Below are positions 20,331 through 28,993 of a DNA stretch of 64,000 bases, piece by piece. The position numbers and the translations under genes are program-made. The stretch comes from Lysobacter sp. ISL-50. Its GTDB lineage: Bacteria; Pseudomonadota; Gammaproteobacteria; Xanthomonadales; Xanthomonadaceae. The DNA lies in contig NZ_JAGGRI010000004.1 of the NCBI RefSeq assembly GCF_018612875.1, forward strand, positions 144,228-208,227, in the 5' to 3' direction. Each line of letters opens with the position of its first letter. Position 1 is the first letter of the stretch. The notes below the pieces were generated by a model. It saw only the letters and a program-made list of their open reading frames with translations. It did no database searches and had not been told where the DNA came from.

Positions 20331-20582
20331 TCAAACACACCCACGCGCATCGCAATCCACTTCCACCTTCGCCGTCTCGCGCGGCCACAGCTGCAACCAG
20401 GTACGCCAGCCGCTGGCGCGAGGGCGCGAGGCTTGAGCGCGGCTGGAAACGGCGCCGGCCGCGACACGCGCCGGAATCTGCGCCGGGGTCCGCGCAACGG
20501 CCGGGGCGGCGGTTTCGTCGTCGGCCTCGCGCGGATCGACGAAATGGCCGTGCAGGAACATCAGATTCTTGTAGATATTCAT
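20331..20582 (-). CDS. Small hypothetical protein divergent from LysR gene
   Basis: 83 residues beginning MNIYKNLMFLHGHFVDP. A very good ribosome-binding site (AAGGAG) lies 7 bases before the ATG, which is the main support for translation. The middle is Ala/Arg-rich and the end has WRTWLQLWPRETAKVEVDCD; no domain is recognised. It is transcribed divergently from the LysR gene at 20770, with which it shares a 187-bp control region that contains a 10-bp inverted repeat. It could be the regulator's target, but no function can be given. Confidence 0.6.
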   Translation of the reverse strand: MNIYKNLMFLHGHFVDPREADDETAAPAVARTPAQIPARVAAGAVSSRAQASRPRASGWRTWLQLWPRETAKVEVDCDARGCV

Positions 20583-20593
20583 GGCCTCATCTC

Positions 20594-20653
20594 CTTGCGA
20601 ATCGGGCCGGGCCACGCAGAGGGGCGGGGCTGGCCTATTGAGTGATTCGCAAG
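20594..20653. promoter_or_regulatory. 10-bp inverted repeat over the ribosome-binding site of the small divergent gene
   Basis: CTTGCGAATC (20594-20603) and GATTCGCAAG (20644-20653) are perfectly complementary with a 40-base loop. On the minus strand the proximal arm includes part of the AAGGAG region of the 83-residue gene. It could be a mRNA hairpin that hides the ribosome-binding site or a pair of regulator half-sites. Confidence 0.5.
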
Positions 20654-20769
20654 TTACGCTCGCCAGAATCGGCAAAAAAGCGACACGTTTGCAAGCCAGG
20701 GTTGAATCAGGTTAAACACTGCTGTCGATCCGACTCCGTCCCGGTAGCCGCCGTCTTGGACCCTTCGCG

Positions 20770-21759
20770 ATGAACCGACCGCCGCTGCACGCCCTGCTGG
20801 GTTTCGCCACCGCCGCGCGCACCAGCAACCTGACCCGCGCCGCCGAGCAGATGCACCTGACCGTCAGCGCGCTCAGCCACCAGATCCGCACCCTGGAAGA
20901 ACGCCTGGGCCGGCGCCTGTTCGAACGCGGGCCGCGCGGGGTCAGCCTGACCGCCGACGGCGAGCGCCTGCTGTCGGTGGTCGCCCCGCACCTGGACGCG
21001 CTCGACCACGCCCTGCGCCCGTACAGCCCGCGCCGCGACGACGTGCTGACCCTGAGCCTGATGGCGTCGATGGCCTCGTCCTGGCTGGTGCCGCGGCTGG
21101 GCAGCTTCGTCGCCCTGTATCCGCAGTTGGAACTCAACCTGTTCTCCAGCGCGGCGCTGGTCGATTTCGATCGCGAGCCCGGCATCGACGCGGCCATGCG
21201 CGGCGGCTACGGCCGCTGGCCCGGGCTGGTGATCGAGCATCTGTTCGACGAAACCCTGGTGCCGGTCGCCAGCCCCGCCCTGGTCGAGCGCATGGGCGGG
21301 CTGCCGGCGCAGGACGACCTGCACCGCTGGCCCCTGCTCGGCGATCTGTCCACGTATTGGCAGGACTGGTTCGACCGCTACGGCGGCGGCAAGCGCCCGA
21401 CCCGCTTCGTCGCCCACTTCGACGATTCCGAAACCATGCACCGCGCCGCGGTCGAAGGCCTGGGCGTGGCGCTGGGGCGGTTGGCGCGCACCCGCCTGCT
21501 GATCCGCAGCGGCCAGCTGGTGCCGCTGAGCCAGGGTCGGCTGAAGATCGACTGGGGCCATTACCTGGTCTATCCGCAGCGCTCGGTCGATCACGGCGGA
21601 CTGGAATCCTTCCGCACCTGGCTGCACCAGCAGGCGCGCGCCTACATCGACCAGATGGAATCGGACCTGGCCACACGCGAAGTCGCCGTCACCGACGACG
21701 GCGCCTGCGGCCTGCCCGATGCGCCCGCCGTCGCCAAGCCGCGGCGTAAGCGGCGCTGA
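20770..21759 (+). CDS. LysR-family transcriptional regulator (GcvA-like)
   Basis: 329 residues. N-terminal helix-turn-helix about 5-63 (FATAARTSNLTRAAEQMHLT, VSALSHQIRTLEERLGRRLF) followed by the effector-binding domain, with the GcvA-type segments GIDAAMRGGYGRWPGL and HRWPLLGD. The C-terminal extension (about 300-329) is basic and specific to this protein. It is divergent from the 83-residue small gene. No metabolic gene is adjacent that would reveal the ligand. GcvA-like regulators control varied targets, from glycine cleavage to beta-lactamases. Confidence 0.92.
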   Translation: MNRPPLHALLGFATAARTSNLTRAAEQMHLTVSALSHQIRTLEERLGRRLFERGPRGVSLTADGERLLSVVAPHLDALDHALRPYSPRRDDVLTLSLMASMASSWLVPRLGSFVALYPQLELNLFSSAALVDFDREPGIDAAMRGGYGRWPGLVIEHLFDETLVPVASPALVERMGGLPAQDDLHRWPLLGDLSTYWQDWFDRYGGGKRPTRFVAHFDDSETMHRAAVEGLGVALGRLARTRLLIRSGQLVPLSQGRLKIDWGHYLVYPQRSVDHGGLESFRTWLHQQARAYIDQMESDLATREVAVTDDGACGLPDAPAVAKPRRKRR

Positions 21760-21850
21760 ATGCACCGCGACCGGCACAGCCACGGCACCCCCCAAACTGA
21801 ACGCTTGCGGTAGGCTGACGGCCTCCCCGAATGCCTCCGGAGTTCGTTGC

Positions 21851-22789
21851 ATGGAACGACAACGTCTTGCCCGACTGCTGCTCGCCGCGCTGCTGCCCAG
21901 CCTGGCCGTGACCGCCTACGCACAGGAAAAACCCGAACCCGCCGACGCCGCCAAGCCGGCCGCCGAAGCCGTCAAGCCCGCGGCCAAATCCGCCAAAAGC
22001 GCCAAGGGCAAGGCCGCGCCCGCCGCGCGCGAAGCCGCCGGTTCCAGCGCGCTCAAGACCGTCATCGCCGGCAGCTGGCGCGACCCGAAGAACGTCGCCC
22101 GCGACGGCTATCGCCATCCGCTGGAAACGCTGACCTTCTTCGGCTTGCGTCCGGACCAGACCGTGGTCGAGATCACGCCGGGCGGCGGCTGGTACTCGGA
22201 AATCCTCGCCCCGTATCTGGCCGACAAGGGCCGCTACGTCGCCGCGGTGGTCGATCCCGACACCCAGACCCAGGACGGCTCGCGCAAGTACTACGCCAAG
22301 GCCAAGACCTCGCTGGAACAGAAGTTCGCCGCCTCGCCGGCGCAGTACGGCAAGGTCGCCGTCGCCGCCTACGACACGTACAAGCCGGCGTTCGGCACGG
22401 CCGACTCGGCCGACCTGGTGCTGACCTTCCGCAACGTGCACAACTGGCGTTCGGCCGGACAGGCCGAGGTGATGTTCAAGGGCTTCTTTGACGTGCTCAA
22501 GCCCGGCGGCGTGCTCGGCGTGGTCGAGCATCGCGCCAAGACCGACGTGCCGGCCGACGACAAGTCCGGTTATGTGGGCACCGCGCAGGTGATCGCGCTG
22601 GCCGAAGCGGCCGGCTTCAAGCTCGACGGCAAGAGCGAGATCAACGCCAACCCGCGCGACAGCAAGGACTACCCGAACGGGGTATGGACCTTGCCGCCGG
22701 TCAACAAGCACGACGCGGCCGACGACGCCAAGTACCAGGCCATCGGCGAAAGCGACCGCATGACCCTGCGCTTCCGCAAGCCGCGTTGA
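21851..22789 (+). CDS. Exported class I SAM-dependent methyltransferase-like protein
   Basis: 312 residues. A signal peptide (about 1-24, ending TAYAQ) and a Lys/Ala-rich linker (25-65, with AAKSAKSAKGKAA) precede a Rossmann-like domain. Motif I appears as VVEITPGGGWYSEILAPYLA, then VDPDTQ, DLVLTFRNVHNW and LKPGGVLGVVEHRA, the expected order of methyltransferase motifs. Export of a methyltransferase is unusual because S-adenosylmethionine is a cytoplasmic cofactor; related exported proteins occur in proteobacteria. Whether it binds SAM in the periplasm is unknown. It lies 91 bases after the LysR gene on the same strand. Confidence 0.82.
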   Translation: MERQRLARLLLAALLPSLAVTAYAQEKPEPADAAKPAAEAVKPAAKSAKSAKGKAAPAAREAAGSSALKTVIAGSWRDPKNVARDGYRHPLETLTFFGLRPDQTVVEITPGGGWYSEILAPYLADKGRYVAAVVDPDTQTQDGSRKYYAKAKTSLEQKFAASPAQYGKVAVAAYDTYKPAFGTADSADLVLTFRNVHNWRSAGQAEVMFKGFFDVLKPGGVLGVVEHRAKTDVPADDKSGYVGTAQVIALAEAAGFKLDGKSEINANPRDSKDYPNGVWTLPPVNKHDAADDAKYQAIGESDRMTLRFRKPR

Positions 22790-22929
22790 TGCGATGAATT
22801 CCGCGAAGCGCCGGGCACGCCCGGCGCTTCGTGGTCGCCGCGGCCGCGTGCGAAGCGCCGAAGCCTTCGCACCTGGGTCGCCACGCATGACGCCGGCCCC
22901 GCCTCACCCGCATCCGCTGTCGAGCGCAC

Positions 22930-23463
22930 ATGCTGATCGCCTTGAACAAGCCCTACGGCGTGCTGTCGCAGTTCACCGATCGCAGCGTGCCGCCGAAGCC
23001 GACCCTGGCCGGCTTCGGCCTGCCGAAGAACGTCTACGCCGCCGGCCGCCTGGACCACGACAGCGAAGGCCTGCTGCTGCTGACCGACGACGGCGATCTC
23101 GCCCATCGGCTCACCGATCCGAAGCACAAGCAACCCAAGACCTATTGGGTGCAGGTCGAAGGCGAGCCGCGGGACGACCAGTTGCAGGCGCTGCGTCGCG
23201 GCGTCGAGCTCAACGACGGCCCGACCCTGCCCGCGCAGGCCGAGCGCATCGACCCGCCGGCGCTGTGGCCGCGCGACCCGCCGGTGCGCTTTCGCAAGAC
23301 CGTGCCCGACGCCTGGCTGGCGATCACCATCGGCGAAGGCCGCAACCGTCAGGTCCGGCGCATGACCGCGGCGGTCGGACTGCCGACCCTGCGCCTGGTG
23401 CGCGCGGCGATCGGGCCGTACCGGCTGGACGATCTGCAACCGGGACAATGGCGGCCGCTTTGA
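22930..23463 (+). CDS. rluE: 23S rRNA pseudouridine synthase, RluE-like
   Basis: 177 residues, an S4-less member of the RsuA/RluE group. The catalytic aspartate is Asp42 in [17 protein letters not shown], with the family's opening [14 protein letters not shown] and closing [24 protein letters not shown]. It isomerises a uridine in ribosomal RNA; E. coli RluE makes pseudouridine 2457 in 23S rRNA. The protein is shorter than E. coli RluE (217) because the N-terminal extension is missing. The symbol rests on similarity of the motifs and absence of an S4 domain. It stands alone. Confidence 0.88.
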   Translation: MLIALNKPYGVLSQFTDRSVPPKPTLAGFGLPKNVYAAGRLDHDSEGLLLLTDDGDLAHRLTDPKHKQPKTYWVQVEGEPRDDQLQALRRGVELNDGPTLPAQAERIDPPALWPRDPPVRFRKTVPDAWLAITIGEGRNRQVRRMTAAVGLPTLRLVRAAIGPYRLDDLQPGQWRPL

Positions 23464-23818
23464 TCCGGCCGCGGCGCGCACGCCGGCCCGTTTCGTCGTC
23501 GGCTCACGCCATCGCCGGACGCACCGCGCCGGACGGATTGATGCACGGCTGAAACACGCCGGCACCCGCCCGCAACGCGGCATTCGCGCCGTGCTCGACG
23601 ACGCCCGCGATCGCGGCTAAATCGAGTTGCGCCGGCCTGCACGCACCATCTGCGACGCCCATCGCAGGAGCGCCGCCAATCGCCGCCGTCTTTGAGAAAT
23701 CGTCCCGGTTTGATCCCGTACTCGCGCTGGCGGCCACCGCGCGCGGGCTCTAGCGTCGTCGGTTAGCTACGCGCCTGGCGCTACGCCACCGCGGTCTGCT
23801 CATCGGAGGAGCCCGACC
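23464..23818. other. Intergenic region upstream of CxxCH protein gene
   Basis: 355 bases with no supported gene or repeat. The GGAGGAG sequence just before 23819 is the ribosome-binding site of the downstream gene. Confidence 0.5.
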
Positions 23819-25582
23819 ATGTCCACCCTGCGTTCGCTTTCCCTCGGCATCAGCGCTGTCCTCAGTGTCGGCGCCGCCTATCTGCTGTTCCCCGCCACCG
23901 CCGACAGCGCCACCGTGCGCGCCGCCGCCGAAGAGCCATCCGACTTCGAGCGCATTCCGCCGGTGGTCGAAGACATCCACATCACCGCCACCGGCCAGGA
24001 CCCGGACGCCAACGCCCTGCTGCAGCTGACCTACGCCAAGGGCCAGGACCTGCCGGCCGAGCTCAGCTTCAACGTCGGCGACAAGCCGGTGCTGCTCAAG
24101 CGCGACGACAAGGACCCGCAGCTGTACACGGCCACGATCGGGTTCGACTTCGACGGCTTCGTCAAGGAACAGGAGCAGCGGCAGAAACTGGCCGAGCAAA
24201 AGGCGACGGTGCCGCTGTTCGACGGCCGCGAATTCCTCGGCGAGGAGACCGTGCAGTTCCTGGAGCCGAACAAGCTGCGCGAGCAGATCGCCTCCCGCGT
24301 CGCCATCCGCATTCCCGGCGTGGTGCTGCCGTGGCCGTCGCTGGCGGTGCGCCCGGAGCGCTCGCTGATGGTCACCGATCCGCTGGTGGTCGAAGACCCG
24401 ATCCGCACCTTCGACGCCTGCACCAACACCGGCAACCCGAACGGCGCGTGGACCTTCAACCGGCTCATGACCAACATGGCCAACCAGCCGCTCACCGGCG
24501 TGGACCCGTCCGATTTCGTCGAGAACTGGATGCGCACCTGGGGCACCTCGACCACCATCAACACCTTCCCGGTGCCGGCGCGCTCGCCGGTGATCACGCA
24601 AGTGCTCAACACCTGGCCGCGCCTGTCCACCGGCAAGCTCGACCTGACCCGTTCGCCGATGCGCCTACTGGCGATCGTCAACCGCGTCGATCTGCGCACC
24701 AACACCGCCTACGGCGGCGGCAGTGCCGGCGAAGGCCGCTTCGTGTTCGGCGTGATCCGCCGCAGCAGCACCGGCACCTGCACCGTGCATCGCTTCACCG
24801 TGATCCTGGAATACGGGGTGCCGATCAGCACCTGCCCGGCGGTGCGCAGCTACGCCCAGCAATGGGGCAACCTCGGCACCCTGGTGCTGGGCTCACCGAC
24901 CTACAACGCTTCGCTGCAGGCCATCACCGACCAGTTCACCAACGCCAACGCCGCGCCGAACAAACCCAACCGCAGCGCGATCAACCAGATCCGCACCAAC
25001 GAGTTCCTGCAGAACCCGTGGGAACTGCGCGAGTTCAACATCGTGCGCGGCAACACCCAGTTGTCGATCGTGCCGGCCAAGCAGACCCCGCATCACACCC
25101 ACAACAACACCGCGCTGCTGGCCAACTACATCAACACCAATCAGGCGCAGATCCTGGCCGGAACCTACAGCGTGCCGCTGAGCTATCTGGGCACGCCGTT
25201 CCTGACCGGATCGGTGCTCAATCCCAGCCCGCAGCAGGTGTGGCGCGCGCCGGGCATCGTCAACAACAACGCCCGCAACAAGTTCTCGCTCAACACCTGC
25301 GACGCCTGCCACGGCCGCGAAACCCTGACCACCAGTTTCCTGCACGTGGCGCCGCGCGCGTCCGGCGCGCAGGCGGCGTTGTCGCGGTTCCTGCTCGGCA
25401 ACGGCACGCTGGCGGCCCCGACCACCTTCACCATGGCCGATCCGATCGTCGCCGCCACCCCGCGCACCTACGGCGATCTGCTGCGCCGCCAGGGCGATCT
25501 GTCCACCTTGCAAAGCAGCCTGTGCCGGACCAGCGGCGTGTTCCAGGAAGCCAACTTCCAGCCGCTGCTGGCGACCGACTGA
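23819..25582 (+). CDS. Large exported protein with a single CxxCH haem-binding-type motif
   Basis: 587 residues. A signal peptide (about 1-30) is followed by an acidic stretch and a large domain without a family I can name. Near the C terminus is CDACHGRET, with Cys494, Cys497 and His498 in the c-type haem attachment pattern CxxCH. The region around it (NKFSLNTCDACHGRETLTTS, in part) resembles the C-terminal cytochrome-like portion of exported proteins in myxobacteria and Xanthomonadaceae. Several further cysteines (CTNTG, GTCTVH, STCPAV, SLCRTS) could form disulfides. An excellent ribosome-binding site (GGAGGAG) precedes the ATG and a strong terminator follows, so it is a single-gene unit. 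Confidence 0.78.
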   Translation: MSTLRSLSLGISAVLSVGAAYLLFPATADSATVRAAAEEPSDFERIPPVVEDIHITATGQDPDANALLQLTYAKGQDLPAELSFNVGDKPVLLKRDDKDPQLYTATIGFDFDGFVKEQEQRQKLAEQKATVPLFDGREFLGEETVQFLEPNKLREQIASRVAIRIPGVVLPWPSLAVRPERSLMVTDPLVVEDPIRTFDACTNTGNPNGAWTFNRLMTNMANQPLTGVDPSDFVENWMRTWGTSTTINTFPVPARSPVITQVLNTWPRLSTGKLDLTRSPMRLLAIVNRVDLRTNTAYGGGSAGEGRFVFGVIRRSSTGTCTVHRFTVILEYGVPISTCPAVRSYAQQWGNLGTLVLGSPTYNASLQAITDQFTNANAAPNKPNRSAINQIRTNEFLQNPWELREFNIVRGNTQLSIVPAKQTPHHTHNNTALLANYINTNQAQILAGTYSVPLSYLGTPFLTGSVLNPSPQQVWRAPGIVNNNARNKFSLNTCDACHGRETLTTSFLHVAPRASGAQAALSRFLLGNGTLAAPTTFTMADPIVAATPRTYGDLLRRQGDLSTLQSSLCRTSGVFQEANFQPLLATD

Positions 25583-25607
25583 GCCGTACCGGTCCAGGGG
25601 GATCCGA

Positions 25608-25637
25608 GGGAGACGCCTGCGGGCGTCTCCCTTTTTT
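25608..25637 (+). terminator. Rho-independent terminator after CxxCH protein gene
   Basis: AGGGAGACGCC-TGC-GGGCGTCTCCCT followed by TTTTTG. The convergent EamA gene ends 9 bases beyond, and the symmetric hairpin could serve both. Confidence 0.9.
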
Positions 25638-25645
25638 GTCGCGGA

Positions 25646-26623
25646 CTATTTCGACGCCGGCGGCGGCAACGGCACCGAGTTCGCGCCCGGCCGGCTCAGC
25701 AACACCACGCCGCCCAGCACCACGGCGGTGCCGATCAATTGGATGAGGGTGATCTTTTCCCCGAGCACCCAGGCGCCCAGGAACACCAGCGACACCGGCC
25801 CGATCACCGAGAACTGCGCGGCGGTGCCGGCGCCCAGGCGCGCCACCGCGGCCATGGTGAAGGTGACCGGCAGGAACGTGCAGAACACCGCGTTGGCCGC
25901 GGCCAGCGCGTACACCTGCCAGGGCAGGCCGAACAGCGCGGCCGGATCGCGCGCGATCAGGTAATGGGTCATCACCGCCGCGGTGGAGACGATCATCGCG
26001 TAGGCGACCAGCTGCATCGTGCCCAGGCGCTTGATCAACTCGCCCGACATCGCCAGGTACAGCGCGTAGCTGATCGCCGCGCCCAGCACCAGCGCGCTGC
26101 CGAACAGGACGTGATCGCCCTGCACGCGCAGGTTCTCGACCATCACCAGCACCACGCCGGCGTAGCTCACCGCCAGCGCGATCCATTCCTTCCCCGCGAC
26201 CTTGCGCTTGAACGCGAACAAGCCGATCAGCAGCACGATGGTCGGATTGAGGAACAGGATCAACCGCTCCAGCGACACCGGCACGTACTCCAGGCCCCAG
26301 AAGTCGAGCAGGCTCGACAGGTAATAGCCCAGCACGCCGAGGATCACGATCCAGCCCAGATCGCGCCGCGACGGCAGCGCCTTGCGGGCGCGGGCGCGAT
26401 GGGTCTCGCGGATGCCGAGCGCGGCGAACAGCGGCAGCGAAAACGCCATGCGCAGGGCCAGCACCTGCAGCGAATCCACACCGTAGCGGTATTGCAGCTT
26501 GGCCAGGATGGCCTTGGCCGAAAACAGGATCGCGCCGGCCGCGGCCATCGCCATGCCGGCGCGGCGGGCGTTGGATGCGGTGGCGGAAGCGGGGGCGCAG
26601 GTCGCGGTGTTCGCGGTGTTCAT
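25646..26623 (-). CDS. EamA-family (DMT superfamily) membrane transporter
   Basis: 325 residues with about 10 membrane helices and two repeated EamA domains, the usual drug/metabolite exporter architecture. Internal-repeat signatures include LILFLNPTIVLLIGL in the first half and FSVIGPVSLVFLGAWVLGEK in the second. A short Ala/Thr-rich N-terminal tail precedes the first helix. It likely exports a metabolite such as an amino acid or related small molecule, but EamA substrates cannot be read from sequence. It is convergent with the CxxCH gene; upstream on the same strand lies only a broken aldo-keto reductase. Confidence 0.88.
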   Translation of the reverse strand: MNTANTATCAPASATASNARRAGMAMAAAGAILFSAKAILAKLQYRYGVDSLQVLALRMAFSLPLFAALGIRETHRARARKALPSRRDLGWIVILGVLGYYLSSLLDFWGLEYVPVSLERLILFLNPTIVLLIGLFAFKRKVAGKEWIALAVSYAGVVLVMVENLRVQGDHVLFGSALVLGAAISYALYLAMSGELIKRLGTMQLVAYAMIVSTAAVMTHYLIARDPAALFGLPWQVYALAAANAVFCTFLPVTFTMAAVARLGAGTAAQFSVIGPVSLVFLGAWVLGEKITLIQLIGTAVVLGGVVLLSRPGANSVPLPPPASK

Positions 26624-26705
26624 GGCGATGGCAGGTTCGGGTAGGCACAGCCTAGGCGGTGCGGTGGCATGGATACAGCGTCAGTTGACGGCGTAATCGA
26701 CCCGT

Positions 26706-26934
26706 ACAGAACCCGCGCGCCGCCGGCCGGCGCCCGGCCAGGGTTTCCGGCGCGCCGCCCCGGTTGCCCGGTCCCCGGGGCCGAGTACACCTCGGCGGTA
26801 TCGACCAGCGAAAACCCGGCCCCGGTGAAGGCATCGAGCAGGGCGAAGCGGGCGGCACTGCAGCCGAACCCGTTGCCTGCGCAGGTCAGCGACGCCATGT
26901 ACTGGAAGGAACGACCGCGGGGACGCGGATTCAT
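26706..26934 (-). pseudogene. Remnant of an aldo/keto reductase, truncated and frameshifted
   Basis: From an ATG at 26934, MNPRPRGRS, CAGNGFG and FALLDAFTGAGFSLVDTAEVYS match the N terminus of YajO/Tas-type aldo-keto reductases, including the Asp and Tyr of the active site (DTAEVY). At about 26780 the frame is lost; the next frame continues GPGNRGGAPETLAGRRPAARG, which corresponds to the following PGNxGGxSExxLGxWL segment of the family. All sequence beyond is missing. It is unrelated in position to the intact reductase at 6087. It is a decayed N-terminal fragment next to the EamA gene. Confidence 0.8.
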
Positions 26935-27040
26935 TGCGGTTTCCTTAATGCCGGGGCGGTCATGATGCGCCGCCGCAAAAGCGCCAGTCACACCGAAATT
27001 GCAACGTTGCCTTGCTGACTGCGGCAGGTCGTCACACAGG

Positions 27041-27150
27041 CGTGAACGATTCAGCTTTTTCGGAGACCGTCCCGCCTTTGCGTGAAGGTTTCTGTTAACT
27101 TTCCACACGATTTCCACGCGGTTCACGTATGCGAAATTGACGTGAAATTC
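27041..27150. promoter_or_regulatory. Four CGTGAA half-sites upstream of the receiver/kinase gene
   Basis: CGTGAA occurs at 27041, 27081 and 27141, and its complement TTCACG at 27122. Spacings of about 40, 41 and 19 are near multiples of one helical turn. The stretch 27000-27180 is A/T-rich compared with neighbouring DNA and includes the promoter of the receiver/histidine-kinase gene. The protein that would bind is unknown. Confidence 0.4.
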
Positions 27151-27188
27151 GTAGCGATCCAGCGCCTCAACGGGGACCTACAGGACGT

Positions 27189-28289
27189 ATGAGTACACCC
27201 GCGACATCCACCGGCCGCATCCTCGTCGTCGACGATCAGGCCGCAAATCTCCGCGTGGTGACCGCCCTATTGTCCCGCCAGGGCTACGAAGTGGTGTCCG
27301 CTTCGACCGGCGACGAGGCCCTGGAGCTGTACGCCGCCGCGCCGCCGGACCTGATCCTGCTCGACGTGATGATGCCGGGCATGGACGGCTTCGAAGTCAT
27401 GGCCGCGCTGCGCGCCGGCTCGCCGCTGCGGGTGCCGGTGGTGTTCGTCACTGCGGCGCACGATCGCGACCTGTTGCTGCGCGCCTTCGACGCCGGCGTG
27501 GTCGATTACGTCACCAAGCCGTTCCTGCCGGAAGAACTGCTGGCGCGGGTCAACGCCCACGTCGGCCTGAAGCTGACCCGCGACCGCCTGGAGCGGGTCG
27601 CGCGCGAACGCGAGGAACTGGTCAACCTGGTCGCGCACGATCTGAAGAATCCGCTGACCAGCGTGCTGTTCGCCAGCGACCTGTTGATCAACAACGGCTG
27701 CAAGCCCGAGCGCATACCGCGCTACCTGCAGATGATCCACGAAAGCGCCGACGACGCGCTGGGCTACATCCGCCATTACCTGGAAAGCCAGGCCGGCACG
27801 CGCGAGCGCGCCGAGCAGACCGGCCGCGCCGATCTGGCCGAGACCCTGGTGTGGCTGGTGCGCCGCTACGAAATGCAGTTGGACGCGCGCGGCATCCGCG
27901 TGGAAGTGCAGCCGCCGGCCAACGGCGCGGCGCAGGTCGCGATGGACCCGCGCGTACTGCGCCAGGTCAGCGAGAACCTGGTCACCAACGCGATGAAGTA
28001 CGCGCCCAATAGCGATCTGCTGCTGGCCGCGCGCAACAGCGCGCCGGGCTTCTGGCAGCTGATCGTCGCCGACCGCGGCCCGGGCATTCCGCTCGCGCGC
28101 CAACGCGAGCTGTTCAAGCCGTTCGTGCGCCTGCACGACGCCGACGCGGACGACGGCCTGTCCAACGGCCTGGGCCTGTCGCTGGCGAAGCAGATCGTGG
28201 TCAATGCCGGCGGCCAGCTGTGGTACGAGGAACGCAAGCAAGGCGGCTCGCGTTTCATCATCGAATTGCCGGAGGCGGCGCGCGAGTAA
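27189..28289 (+). CDS. Hybrid receiver-histidine kinase (N-terminal receiver, C-terminal kinase)
   Basis: 366 residues, soluble. A receiver domain comes first (about 10-125: Asp15, Asp16, phospho-acceptor Asp59, Thr88, Lys110), then a HisKA dimerisation domain with the phospho-acceptor His150 (LVAHDLKNPLTSVLF), then a HATPase domain (N-box SENLVTNAMKYAP, DRGPGIP, GLGLSLAKQI). This order, receiver before kinase with no sensor and no DNA-binding domain, suggests it relays phosphate from another kinase rather than sensing directly. No response regulator is adjacent. A terminator follows. The upstream AT-rich region carries repeated CGTGAA sequences. Confidence 0.93.
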   Translation: MSTPATSTGRILVVDDQAANLRVVTALLSRQGYEVVSASTGDEALELYAAAPPDLILLDVMMPGMDGFEVMAALRAGSPLRVPVVFVTAAHDRDLLLRAFDAGVVDYVTKPFLPEELLARVNAHVGLKLTRDRLERVAREREELVNLVAHDLKNPLTSVLFASDLLINNGCKPERIPRYLQMIHESADDALGYIRHYLESQAGTRERAEQTGRADLAETLVWLVRRYEMQLDARGIRVEVQPPANGAAQVAMDPRVLRQVSENLVTNAMKYAPNSDLLLAARNSAPGFWQLIVADRGPGIPLARQRELFKPFVRLHDADADDGLSNGLGLSLAKQIVVNAGGQLWYEERKQGGSRFIIELPEAARE

Positions 28290-28340
28290 GGCCGCCGGGC
28301 GGTTTACCGGCGCAGCGTTCGCGCGGATCGATCGACATTC

Positions 28341-28367
28341 AAGCCGGCCTTGCGCCGGCTTTTTTGT
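28341..28367 (+). terminator. Rho-independent terminator after hybrid kinase gene
   Basis: AAGCCGGC-CTTGC-GCCGGCTT followed by TTTTTG. Confidence 0.9.
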
Positions 28368-28411
28368 TGGCCGCTTTGAGGCGCGGATGGTTCGCCGCGA
28401 GCCATCGTCCG

Positions 28412-28447
28412 CGTATCAAAACAAAGGCCGACGCATGCGTCGGCCTT
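28412..28447 (-). terminator. Rho-independent terminator for the 121-residue gene
   Basis: Read on the minus strand: AAGGCCGACGC-ATG-CGTCGGCCTT followed by TGTTTTGA. It lies 80 bases after the stop of the gene at 28525-28890. Confidence 0.75.
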
Positions 28448-28524
28448 CGTGTATGCGATCGCCGCGACGGCATGCGCCGGCGCGGTGCGCGGACGGTCCC
28501 GCCAAGGGCCCGTCCGGCGCCGGA

Positions 28525-28890
28525 TCACTCCGTCGATTCGTCGCCGCCGGTGCGGCTGGCGCGGCGGCGGCGCGGTTCGGAATGCGCGGCGCGGCGCGCG
28601 TCGATGCGGCGCGCGCTGCCTTCGATCGCTTCGCCGCCTTCGGCCTGGATGCGGGCCTTGCGGCGCGCAGCCGCGTACCACAGCAGACCGGCACCGGCGA
28701 CCGCGGCGACCGCGACCACCGGATTGCGGCGGATGAAACCGCCGGCGGTGCGCGCACCGGTCTTCAGCGCGCCGAACTTGGCGCCGGTTTCGAGCCATTG
28801 GCCGGCCTTGGGCGCGGCTTCCTTCAGATTGGCGCTGATCGCATGCATCAGTTCCAGCGCGCGGTCGGGCAGGGATTCGAACTTGCTCAT
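28525..28890 (-). CDS. Small membrane protein, DUF883-like
   Basis: 121 residues. An N-terminal amphipathic part (about 1-50) precedes one transmembrane segment (about 55-73, RRNPVVAVAAVAGAGLLWYAA), and the C-terminal 45 residues are highly charged and Arg/Glu-rich. The helix-then-single-TM pattern resembles DUF883 (YqjD/ElaB-like) proteins, which bind ribosomes or stress-modulate the membrane in E. coli, but similarity is general and function is inferred. A terminator follows downstream and the gene appears monocistronic. Confidence 0.7.
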   Translation of the reverse strand: MSKFESLPDRALELMHAISANLKEAAPKAGQWLETGAKFGALKTGARTAGGFIRRNPVVAVAAVAGAGLLWYAAARRKARIQAEGGEAIEGSARRIDARRAAHSEPRRRRASRTGGDESTE

Positions 28891-28993
28891 CGTGTCGGTC
28901 CTGGACAGGAGAAACGACCCCCAGTGTCGGGGCGCTACCGTTGAAATTTTGTGAGCGACGGCGCGTAAGCCCGGCTGGGGCCTGAATGCTTTG

